From Lachnospiraceae bacterium (lineage in GTDB: Bacteria; Bacillota; Clostridia; Lachnospirales; Lachnospiraceae), in assembly GCA_900755865.1 (NCBI GenBank), contig CAAEHZ010000338.1:1-5072 (forward strand): a stretch of DNA of 5,072 nucleotides, read 5' to 3'. Both the position numbers and the translations under genes were made by a program. The first letter of the stretch is position 1. Each line of letters starts with the position of its first letter. This document shows, in pieces, positions 1 to 5,020 of this stretch. The notes beneath the pieces were generated by a model, which saw only the letters and a program-made list of their open reading frames with translations, searched no databases and had not been told where the DNA came from.

Positions 1-318
1 GGGCTTTAAAACCTTTTTTAAGAAGGACATATTGAAAAAGGTAAGGCTCATGGAGGCGGTGTTGTCTGCAACCGTCACTGTCAGAATGGAAAGATTCCTG
101 ACTCTTTTTTCCTTTGGGTATTCCCGGACTGCAGCATAAATGGCGCAGGTTTCTCCGGGACATGCCTCCTGTATGGAAACCGGTTCTTTAAAGGTGTCGT
201 AATCCCTGGGATATGCCCCCAGCAAATCATCCAGGGTAAACAGATTCAGTTTTTCAAAAAGCTTCTGGGTCTTTTCACCTATGCCCTTTAAGTGGATGAG
301 AGATGTACTTCCTTCCAT
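1..318 (-). CDS. recG: ATP-dependent DNA helicase RecG, N-terminal part
   Basis: RecG is the helicase that remodels stalled replication forks and branch-migrates Holliday junctions. Only the first 106 codons are present; the frame is open at the left edge, so the helicase motifs lie outside. The visible part matches the N-terminal wedge region. A helix-hairpin-helix-like stretch LKGIGEKTQKLFEKLNLFTL (residues 10-29) is followed by DDLLGAYPRDY (30-40), the usual RecG motif with a PxxY ending. An OB-fold-like beta segment then includes LTFFNMSFLKK (92-102), which resembles the family's L-F-F-N-x-x-Y-L-K pattern. The start is ATG at 316-318, with AAGGAGG at 328-334 and a 9-base spacer. recG lies downstream of fakA in the same orientation, as in Bacillus, but a strong terminator separates them, so it probably also has its own promoter. 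Identity is secure; the promoter is inferred. Confidence 0.96.
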   Translation of the reverse strand, partial: MEGSTSLIHLKGIGEKTQKLFEKLNLFTLDDLLGAYPRDYDTFKEPVSIQEACPGETCAIYAAVREYPKEKRVRNLSILTVTVADNTASMSLTFFNMSFLKKVLKP

Positions 319-342
319 CTGCGCAGGCCTCCTTTTTACGCT

Positions 343-351
343 ATTATGACA
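343..351 (-). promoter_or_regulatory. possible extended -10 promoter for recG
   Basis: On the minus strand, TGT-CATAAT gives a TGn extended -10 with five of six consensus bases in the hexamer. No good -35 is seen 17 bases upstream, where the U-run of the fakA terminator sits. A start near 336-337 would give a leader of about 18 bases with AAGGAGG close to its 5' end. It explains how recG could be expressed past the terminator, but the motif is short and could be chance. Confidence 0.35.
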
Positions 352-362
352 GAGGTAAAGGT

Positions 363-396
363 AAAAAAAAGAGGCAGTCCGGTTATGACTGCCTCT
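363..396 (-). terminator. intrinsic terminator after fakA
   Basis: A perfect 10-bp stem pairs 370-379 with 387-396 around a 7-base loop. On the minus strand it is followed by a run of eight Us (363-370, the first overlapping the stem base). It begins only six bases after the fakA stop at 403-405. It lies between fakA and recG and should end most yloU-fakA transcripts there, with recG fed by read-through or its own promoter. Confidence 0.9.
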
Positions 397-402
397 GGGA
401 TT

Positions 403-2088
403 CTATTCTACGGACATAACATAATAATAGATAGGTTGTCCGCCATACTGCAATTCCACATCACAGGCGCTGTACTTTTCAGCAATCTGGTTGCGGAAGG
501 CTTCGGCTGCCTCCTCTGTAATGTCTGCACCGTAATAAATGCTGATTAATTCGGCATCCTCGCTCATCATGCTTGCAATGGTATCTGCTGCAACAGCATC
601 CATATCCTTTCCGACAGAAAGGATTCCTGCATCACCGATGCCCATAAAATCATCCTTCTTGATTTCCTTGTCGTCAATTACCGTATCTCTTACCGCATAG
701 GTAATCTGACCGGTCTTGACATTGGCAATTTCAGAAATCATATTTTCTTCGTTTTCATCCGCAGACAGCTCCGGTACAAAGTTGACTACCGCAGAAATCC
801 CCTGAGGAATTGTCTTAGTCGGGATAACGAAAACATCCTTTTCCGTGGACAGCTCCGCAGCCTGATTTGCAGCCAGAATAATATTCTTGTTGTTCGGCAG
901 GATAAATACAGTCTTTGCGTTGACCTTCTCTACAGCGTCCAGAATATCTGCTGTACTGGGATTCATGGTCTGGCCGCCCTCAATAATATAATCTACTCCA
1001 AGGCTTCTGAAAATCTCATTGATGCCCTCTCCGGCAGATACTGCAATAAAGCCGAAATCCTTGGGAGGCTCCTTCGGTACAGGTGCTTCCTCTGCTTTCT
1101 TTGCAGCTTCCTTTTCAGACATCTTGAAGAGCTTTTCCTGATGCTCCAGCCGCATATTGTCAATCTTCATATTGGACAGGGCACCGTACTTCAATGCCTT
1201 CTGAATAGCAAGACCCGGGTCATTGGTATGTACGTGTACCTTTACAACATCATCGTCTGCCACACAGACAATAGAATCACCGATGGATTCCAGATAAGCC
1301 TTGAAATCCATTTCTGCCTTGATATTGAAGGTTTTATTCAAAAGAATAATGAACTCTGTGCAGTAGCCGAATTTAATCTCCGCCTCTGCCTGTACCTCCA
1401 TGGAGGACTTTGTATCATTTTCAGTCTTTGCTTTGGCAGGCTCGGAAATCGTCAAATCAATTTCCTTTCCAAGATAAGCGTCAAAGGCACCGGACAATAC
1501 TTCCACAAGTCCCTGTCCGCCGGAATCCACAACGCCTGCCTGCTTTAAAACGGGAAGCATTTCAGGAGTCTGGCTCAGAACATATCTGGCATGCTCAATC
1601 ACAGCGCCAAGGAAAGCTTCCAAATCGTCAGCCCCCTCTTCTGCCAGCTCCTTCGCTTTTTCGGAAGTGCCTCTTGCTACTGTCAGAATCGTACCTTCCT
1701 TCGGCTTCATAACTGCCTTGTATGCTGTTTCCACTGCCTTTTCAAAAGCTTCGGTCAGAACGGGAATCGTAAGAACCTCTTCCTCCTTGATTCTCTTGGT
1801 AAAGCCTCTGAAAAGCTGGGATAAAATAACACCGGAATTGCCTCTTGCCCCGCGCAGGGAACCGCTGGAAATTGCCTTACAGATGGCAGCCATCTCCACA
1901 TCTTCTCCCAGAGCGGAAACCTCCTTTGCCGCAGACATAATCGTCATTGTCATGTTGGTGCCGGTATCTCCATCCGGAACCGGGAAAACATTCAGCTCGT
2001 TAATCCATTCTTTCTTATTTTCCAAATTCTTTGCACCGGCTAAGAACATCTTGGACAGCATCTTAGCGTCGATTTGCTGTAAACTCAC
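403..2088 (-). CDS. fakA: fatty acid kinase catalytic subunit FakA (YloV, DAK2/DhaL-type)
   Basis: FakA phosphorylates FakB-bound fatty acids with ATP to make acyl-phosphate for phospholipid synthesis. This copy is 561 residues, close to the roughly 550 usual for the family. The N-terminal DhaL-like nucleotide domain (about 1-200) carries PDGDTGTNM, whose Asp39 and Asp41 are the expected Mg-ATP ligands, then GARGNSG (80-86) and VDSGG (187-191). The middle domain has YCTEF (Cys243) and HVH (His285, His287), matching, from memory, the zinc site of S. aureus FakA. The C-terminal part (about 345-561) is the DegV/DAK1-like half and includes ILPNNKN. I chose GTG at 2086-2088 because AAGGAGG (2097-2103) sits 8 bases upstream. 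An in-frame TTG at 2107-2109 would place that site inside the gene and overlap yloU. The ribosome-binding site overlaps the yloU stop, suggesting coupled translation. No fakB is in the window. Confidence 0.95.
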   Translation of the reverse strand: MSLQQIDAKMLSKMFLAGAKNLENKKEWINELNVFPVPDGDTGTNMTMTIMSAAKEVSALGEDVEMAAICKAISSGSLRGARGNSGVILSQLFRGFTKRIKEEEVLTIPVLTEAFEKAVETAYKAVMKPKEGTILTVARGTSEKAKELAEEGADDLEAFLGAVIEHARYVLSQTPEMLPVLKQAGVVDSGGQGLVEVLSGAFDAYLGKEIDLTISEPAKAKTENDTKSSMEVQAEAEIKFGYCTEFIILLNKTFNIKAEMDFKAYLESIGDSIVCVADDDVVKVHVHTNDPGLAIQKALKYGALSNMKIDNMRLEHQEKLFKMSEKEAAKKAEEAPVPKEPPKDFGFIAVSAGEGINEIFRSLGVDYIIEGGQTMNPSTADILDAVEKVNAKTVFILPNNKNIILAANQAAELSTEKDVFVIPTKTIPQGISAVVNFVPELSADENEENMISEIANVKTGQITYAVRDTVIDDKEIKKDDFMGIGDAGILSVGKDMDAVAADTIASMMSEDAELISIYYGADITEEAAEAFRNQIAEKYSACDVELQYGGQPIYYYVMSVE

Positions 2089-2101
2089 GTTAAAGTCCTC
2101 C

Positions 2102-2464
2102 TTAATCAATCACTCTGACACCATCTACATAGATGTTGATTTTTTCAATTTCAATGCCGGTAAACTCTTCTACCTTGTATTTCACGCTGTCAATCAGGTT
2201 GTCTGCCACGGCAAGAATGCTGACTCCGTAAGCGACGATGACATGGAAATCAAGAACAAGTTTATTATTCGGTCTTAAGGTTACGCTGATGCCTCTGGTA
2301 ATACTGTCCATTTTCAGAAGCTTTACCAGCCCGTCCTTCATGCTGACACCTGCCATACCTACAATACCAAAACATTCTACCGCAACGCTGCCAGCGTACT
2401 GGGCAATTACTTCGTTGTCGATGACAATATTTCCCATATGGGTATTCATGGAAGAACCTCTCAT
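2102..2464 (-). CDS. yloU: Asp23/Gls24 family protein (YloU-like)
   Basis: This is a 120-residue Asp23/Gls24-family protein (DUF322). The exact role of the family is unsettled. In S. aureus Asp23 is an abundant membrane-associated cell-envelope protein; the YloU type is almost always paired with fakA/yloV. Visible family marks are GNIVIDNEVIAQYAG near the start (11-25), VECFGIVGMAGV (29-40), the central beta segment LVLDFHVIVAYGVSI (69-83) and the C-terminal INIYVDGVRV (109-118). No signal peptide or membrane helix is seen. I place the start at ATG 2462-2464, because family members typically begin M(K/R)G and an AAAGGA-like site lies about 11 bases upstream. ATG at 2447-2449, with AGAGG 7 bases upstream, is a real alternative. 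The longest frame, from GTG at 2489-2491, would extend into the predicted leader and is less likely. fakA follows after 13 bases, with its ribosome-binding site overlapping this stop codon. Confidence 0.92.
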   Translation of the reverse strand: MRGSSMNTHMGNIVIDNEVIAQYAGSVAVECFGIVGMAGVSMKDGLVKLLKMDSITRGISVTLRPNNKLVLDFHVIVAYGVSILAVADNLIDSVKYKVEEFTGIEIEKINIYVDGVRVID

Positions 2465-2481
2465 ATCGTTAACCATCCTTT

Positions 2482-2512
2482 CTGATAGCACACATATATT
2501 GTATTCTATCAG
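2482..2512. repeat. 7-bp perfect inverted repeat over the yloU promoter
   Basis: CTGATAG at 2482-2488 and CTATCAG at 2506-2512 are perfect inverted copies separated by 17 bases. The right arm covers most of the proposed yloU -10 (2503-2511) and the left arm lies in the early leader. The geometry would suit a dimeric repressor bound to both arms, or a weak hairpin if transcription began further upstream. No known operator is recognised. Confidence 0.45.
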
Positions 2513-2531
2513 CTTTCCCGGAAAAAGGAAA
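2503..2531 (-). promoter_or_regulatory. predicted promoter for yloU-fakA
   Basis: On the minus strand TGA-TAGAAT (2503-2511) is an extended -10 with five of six hexamer matches. A weak -35, TTTCCT (2526-2531), lies 17 bases upstream. TACAAT at 2498-2503 is an overlapping alternative -10. Transcription would start near 2496 and leave a leader of about 32 bases. The promoter points away from that of rpmB, and the two share an A/T-rich core. Confidence 0.5.
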
Positions 2532-2541
2532 CCTTAAAAAT

Positions 2542-2570
2542 GAAAAAAATAAAAAAAAGATTTTTTTTAC
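2542..2570. promoter_or_regulatory. A-tract/T-tract element between divergent promoters
   Basis: A stretch almost free of G and C contains A7, T, A8, GA, T8. The A8 (2551-2558) and T8 (2561-2568) runs form a perfect inverted repeat around GA. It ends next to the rpmB -35 at 2571, where an UP element for the RNA polymerase alpha subunit would lie. The tracts should also be intrinsically bent. UP-element function is inferred from position and composition. Confidence 0.5.
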
Positions 2571-2599
2571 TTGCTTTTCTTTCTGTTATCTGTTAAGAT
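2571..2599 (+). promoter_or_regulatory. predicted sigma-A type promoter for rpmB
   Basis: The -35 TTGCTT (2571-2576) and the -10 TAAGAT (2594-2599) are 17 bases apart. TGT directly before the -10 makes it an extended -10. Transcription would begin near 2606, giving a leader of about 35 bases, too short for a ribosomal-protein leader regulator or riboswitch. The -10 lies inside a small imperfect palindrome, TATCT-GTTA-AGATA (2587-2600). Confidence 0.65.
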
Positions 2600-2626
2600 A
2601 TCAATGTTGTGAACCAGTTTTAAGTC

Positions 2627-2635
2627 GAGGAGGTG
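2627..2635 (+). promoter_or_regulatory. strong ribosome-binding site of rpmB
   Basis: GAGGAGGTG is nearly a full complement to the 16S rRNA 3' end. The GGAGG core is separated by 7 bases from the rpmB ATG, which fits a highly expressed ribosomal protein. Confidence 0.85.
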
Positions 2636-2640
2636 TCAAG

Positions 2641-2826
2641 ATGGCTAAGTGTGATGTTTGTGGCAAGGGCGTTCATTTCGGTAATAATGTAAGCCATTCT
2701 CATAGAAGAAGCAATGCGATTTGGAATTCCAACGTTAAGAATGTAAAGTGCAAGGTTAACGGCGGCGCTAAGAGAATGCATGTATGTACAAGCTGTCTGA
2801 AGTCTGGCAAGGTTGAACGTGCATAA
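2641..2826 (+). CDS. rpmB: 50S ribosomal protein L28 (bL28), zinc-ribbon form
   Basis: This is the 61-residue large-subunit protein bL28, a normal length for Firmicutes. It opens with MAKCDVCGKG and has the HFGNNVSHSHRRSN stretch (12-25), a hallmark of the family. Two CxxC pairs, Cys4/Cys7 and Cys49/Cys52, make this the zinc-binding C+ form; many genomes also carry zinc-free copies for zinc starvation, and none is in this window. An extra Cys37 is present. The protein is basic, as expected for binding rRNA. It is the only plus-strand gene here, with its own promoter, a strong ribosome-binding site and a terminator 24 bases after the stop. It is divergent from yloU, the same arrangement as in Bacillus subtilis. 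Confidence 0.98.
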   Translation: MAKCDVCGKGVHFGNNVSHSHRRSNAIWNSNVKNVKCKVNGGAKRMHVCTSCLKSGKVERA

Positions 2827-2845
2827 GTAAATGAAAAAGGTATTG

Positions 2846-2876
2846 AAAAAGAGCAGTTTTAGTACTGCTCTTTTTT
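2846..2876. terminator. bidirectional intrinsic terminator between rpmB and the J-like gene
   Basis: A 7-bp stem (2851-2857 with 2864-2870) surrounds a 6-base loop. It is flanked by A5 on the left and T6 on the right, so the pairing can extend to 12 bp. Read rightwards it ends rpmB with a U6 tail; read leftwards it ends the ytfI-gerW cluster with a U5 tail. The stop of the leftward gene (2859-2861) lies in the loop, and its last codons form one arm. Confidence 0.92.
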
Positions 2877-3383
2877 GATGCCGCTGTTTCGGCGTAAATA
2901 TTCCTGATTGATTCTCTGTACAAGCTCTCCATCTCCGTATAGATTATCCGGGTGAAATATTTTCAGCAAATCCTTATATCTCTTCCTGAGAGCCAGAGGA
3001 TTGTTTTTAATACTCCTGAACAGAATATCCACATCCACTGTTTCAACGGAAATACTGTCTGAGATTTCCTTCATTTCCCTTCTCTGGCTTTCCAGGGCAT
3101 GCCTGTCCTCTTCCAGTTGTCGGAAGCCGTTTTGCAGAATCATCATTTTCTTTTCAAAAAAACGTTCCTGTTCCTTTAGCCGTTTCTGCTCCATATCAGC
3201 CTTCCGGTTCAGTTCCCGCAATTCCTTTTTAAACTGTTCTCTTTCTTTTCGGAAAGCCTCAATTTCTTTCTCCAGCTCCCGGCGTTCATTCTGTAAACGT
3301 ATATTTTCCTGAAACAGCCAGAGCTTCGCTTTCTTCAGCTCTTCTGTGCTTTCCGCTTTTTTTACCTCTTCCCAATCAAGCAT
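2859..3383 (-). CDS. coiled-coil protein with C-terminal J-like (HPD) domain
   Basis: No named gene is recognised. The 174-residue protein has two parts. Residues about 14-107 are rich in Glu, Lys, Arg and Gln with almost no Pro or Gly, and form a long predicted coiled coil starting near TEELKKAKLWLFQENIRLQ. Residues about 120-167 look like a J domain: a helix (DILFRSIKN), a basic helix ALRKRYKDLLKIF, the HPD tripeptide (His144-Asp146), and a helix ELVQRINQEYLRR. HPD is the motif by which J proteins stimulate Hsp70/DnaK ATPase. There is no Gly/Phe region or zinc finger, so this is a J-domain-only (class C) type with the domain at the C-terminal end. I chose ATG at 3381-3383, which has GGGAGG upstream, though only 4 bases away. 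ATG at 3393-3395 (178 residues) has no visible site but remains possible. It is the last gene of the leftward cluster, and no signal or membrane helix is seen. Confidence 0.8.
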   Translation of the reverse strand: MLDWEEVKKAESTEELKKAKLWLFQENIRLQNERRELEKEIEAFRKEREQFKKELRELNRKADMEQKRLKEQERFFEKKMMILQNGFRQLEEDRHALESQRREMKEISDSISVETVDVDILFRSIKNNPLALRKRYKDLLKIFHPDNLYGDGELVQRINQEYLRRNSGIKKEQY

Positions 3384-3422
3384 GGTTCCTCCCATTTGAA
3401 AACACTGCCACTGCCGGAATTT

Positions 3423-3575
3423 CTAACAGTTATCGCAGAAGCAATGATATCCCAAAAACAGTAAGAGTGCGATGAGAAGCAGCCCAATCAGCCGGTTGTG
3501 TGTCAGCATCATCAAGAGCATGCCAATCGCAAGTAAAAAAGCAATGACACCGATAATCTTTTTCATGATTTTCAT
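3423..3575 (-). CDS. small two-helix membrane protein with Cys-rich C-terminal tail
   Basis: This 50-residue frame is not assigned to a named family. It starts with three lysines in the first six residues, then has hydrophobic segments at about 7-24 and 29-43 separated by a short polar turn (THNR, 25-28). It ends in YHCFCDNC, so His44, Cys45, Cys47 and Cys50 crowd the last seven residues. The positive N-terminus predicts a hairpin with both ends in the cytoplasm, so the cysteines could bind metal or act in redox on that side; this is inference. The ATG at 3573-3575 follows AAGATGGTG, a 7-of-9 match to the ideal ribosome-binding site but only 4 bases from the start. An in-frame stop just upstream rules out a longer form. 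It lies 46 bases after gerW and 39 bases before the J-like gene. The clean two-helix pattern and the filled operon gap argue for a real gene. Confidence 0.75.
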   Translation of the reverse strand: MKIMKKIIGVIAFLLAIGMLLMMLTHNRLIGLLLIALLLFLGYHCFCDNC

Positions 3576-3621
3576 GACACCATCTTATCTCTCACTCTAT
3601 TTTATGCCGGGAGCCTGTCTG

Positions 3622-4041
3622 TTATTCCTGTTCCGGACTGTTTTCCTTCTCCGGGAAGGCAATATCAACAACTTCCGCATCGGACATTTCTGTCTTCTCC
3701 TTGGGCTTCGTAAACTTCTCCACCAAATCCGGCACCATATCCAGAACCTTTGTCACAGCATCCTGATTCTTGATATTCACAAGCTTTGTGGAACCGTCCT
3801 TGATAACCAGAACTGCACTGGGAGTCATTTTTCCGCCCAGTCCGCCGGCTCCTGCCGCAGAGGTATTCTGCGCGTTTTTCGCTCCGGCACCAACACCAAA
3901 GGTAACATCCACCAGAGGCAGGATAATGGTATCTCCTACTTTGGTTGCCTCTCCGACTACCGTTTTTGTGGAAAGTACTGTATCCATTCCCTTTAATAAA
4001 GATTCTACAACGCCCTGAAACTGATTTTCCTTATCTGCCAT
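3622..4041 (-). CDS. gerW: GerW family sporulation protein (YtfJ)
   Basis: GerW/YtfJ is a forespore protein that in Bacillus subtilis is needed for normal L-alanine germination and spore resistance. This copy is 139 residues, near the usual 140-150. The core VGEATKVGDTIILPLVDVTFGVGAGA (29-54) is the recognisable family block. A Gly/Ala-rich loop ending GAGGLGGK (64-71) and the strand SAVLVIKDGSTKLVNIKN (75-92) follow. A short amphipathic helix VTKVLDMVPDLVEKF (96-110) and an acidic tail (about 116-139) close it. No signal peptide or membrane helix is seen. The start is ATG 4039-4041, with GAGGAG 4 bases upstream; this gives the family's usual MAD beginning, whereas the longer GTG frame from 4059 does not. 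It overlaps the end of ytfI by 11 bases, so the two are very likely translated together. In Bacillus the gene is under sigma-F; any such promoter would lie upstream of ytfI, outside the window. Confidence 0.93.
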   Translation of the reverse strand: MADKENQFQGVVESLLKGMDTVLSTKTVVGEATKVGDTIILPLVDVTFGVGAGAKNAQNTSAAGAGGLGGKMTPSAVLVIKDGSTKLVNIKNQDAVTKVLDMVPDLVEKFTKPKEKTEMSDAEVVDIAFPEKENSPEQE

Positions 4042-5020
4042 TCTGCTCCTCACTTTCACGCGTTTTATCCGCGTTTTCCTTATTTGACACCTTATGTTTT
4101 TTCTGTAAATTCAGTAATTTTCTGAGTGTTTTATCCTGATACAGCTTTAAAAGATGAAACAGTAAAACAGCCGGAACAATACGTCCCCTTGCCGAAATAT
4201 GTCCCTCCAGTTTCCTTTCCATAAAATCCGGGGTCACATCAATCTGCTCCGGAAGATAAAGGGAAAGGATGCTGTATATGCCCAGCAGATATCCGGTGGT
4301 ATCCGGTGAGCCTGTCCCAAACAGAATATCTGCCCTGCACTTTCTGGGTCGGATATGCAGGAGAAGCTTTTTTGTCCGGAATAAAATATGAGTGACAAGC
4401 TGCCTGTTTTCCTCATCCTTTATCTGCTTCACTATCCCACATATTGTATCATAAATATGCCGGATTGTGTACTTTAACTTTGCAAGTCTGCCCTGACTGT
4501 CCGGTTCACCGGAGGATACTGTTTTCTGGTTTTCTGTTTCCGCAGTTCGAGGTTCCTTTTCCGAACCTTCTTTTGTGGAACCTTCCTTTTGCGGATTTTC
4601 TTTCTCTGAAGTTCCTTTTTCTGAACCTTCTTTTTGAGAAGTTTCGTTTTCCGTCGTTTTTTTCTGTTGCTCTTCTGCACCCTGTTTTTCTTCCTTCAGG
4701 CTGCTTTTCTTTTCTCTTTTTTCGGCAGATTCCGATTTATCGTCCTCTGTTTCTGGTGCCTCCGGCTTTGGATACAGCTTATGCCATAAAAGCTTTATCC
4801 GAAATTCCCCCGGCTCAGGGTACTGATATTCTGCTCTGATAAAACCAAACAGCCAGCTTATCTTTACCCTGCACGCGGTTTTCTCCGGCTCCCGCTCTCC
4901 CCGGAAGCGGTAGTACACCGGAAAAAACAGCACCAGCAGGATAACGAGTACCGCCAGACAAAACAATACCAGCAGACAGATTCCCAATATGGATAAAATT
5001 TTCAACAGGATACCGAGCAT
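4031..5020 (-). CDS. ytfI: DUF2953 membrane-anchored protein (YtfI-like)
   Basis: This 329-residue protein of the DUF2953 family has no known biochemical role; the B. subtilis member YtfI is encoded beside ytfJ. Residues about 3-36 form one long hydrophobic N-terminal helix followed by the typical PVYYRFRGE. A folded stretch (about 45-85) precedes a very charged linker (about 88-175) made mostly of Lys, Glu, Ser, Thr and Gln. The conserved C-terminal part (about 180-305) contains FGTGSPDTTGYLLGIYSI (234-251), the DUF2953 signature, then IDVTPDFMERKLEGHISARGRI (260-281). The protein is probably anchored by the N-terminal helix, with the rest on one side of the membrane. The start is ATG 5018-5020, with GAAGGAG 8 bases upstream. 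An in-frame ATG at 5063-5065 has no visible site nearby and would add residues unlike a membrane-protein start. It opens the cluster as visible and overlaps gerW by 11 bases. Confidence 0.88.
   Translation of the reverse strand: MLGILLKILSILGICLLVLFCLAVLVILLVLFFPVYYRFRGEREPEKTACRVKISWLFGFIRAEYQYPEPGEFRIKLLWHKLYPKPEAPETEDDKSESAEKREKKSSLKEEKQGAEEQQKKTTENETSQKEGSEKGTSEKENPQKEGSTKEGSEKEPRTAETENQKTVSSGEPDSQGRLAKLKYTIRHIYDTICGIVKQIKDEENRQLVTHILFRTKKLLLHIRPRKCRADILFGTGSPDTTGYLLGIYSILSLYLPEQIDVTPDFMERKLEGHISARGRIVPAVLLFHLLKLYQDKTLRKLLNLQKKHKVSNKENADKTRESEEQNGR
4541..4655 (-). repeat. degenerate short repeats in the YtfI linker
   Basis: About 115 bases consist of imperfect units of 15-18 bases built on GAACCTTC-TTTT (plus strand). 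They encode variants of QKEGSEK, such as SQKEGSEK, TSEKENPQKEG and STKEGSEKEP. The units are diverged and in frame, which suggests old slippage expansion followed by drift. The peptide is predicted to be disordered and strongly charged. Confidence 0.7.

Noticed and set aside
292..549. Plus-strand frame of 85 codons across the recG start and the fakA terminator
   Set aside because: It is antisense to recG and fakA and runs through the terminator hairpin; there is no supporting start site or motif.
1141..1712. Two overlapping plus-strand frames opposite the middle of fakA
   Set aside because: Both are antisense shadows of FakA coding sequence, with no start signals and no protein features of their own.
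1667..2278. Open plus-strand frame of 203 codons opposite fakA and yloU
   Set aside because: It lies wholly antisense to two well-supported conserved genes, has no ribosome-binding site or recognisable domain, and is explained by their codon pattern.
2587..2600. Small palindrome TATCT-GTTA-AGATA over the rpmB -10 as an operator
   Set aside because: Only 5 bp per arm in AT-rich DNA, so likely by chance; recorded under the promoter instead.
3001..3312. Ser/Phe-rich plus-strand frame opposite the coiled-coil gene
   Set aside because: It is the reverse reading of Glu/Lys/Arg codons in the coiled coil; no gene signals are present.
4474..4680. Minus-strand Lys/Arg-rich frame of 68 codons inside ytfI
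   Set aside because: It is a frame-shifted reading of the repetitive linker without a start signal, and the YtfI frame continues intact through it into the conserved domain.
4444..4839. Plus-strand frame rich in Phe, Leu and Pro opposite ytfI
   Set aside because: Its composition is the reverse reading of the Lys/Glu-rich YtfI linker; the hydrophobic look is an artefact of complementing GAA and AAG codons.
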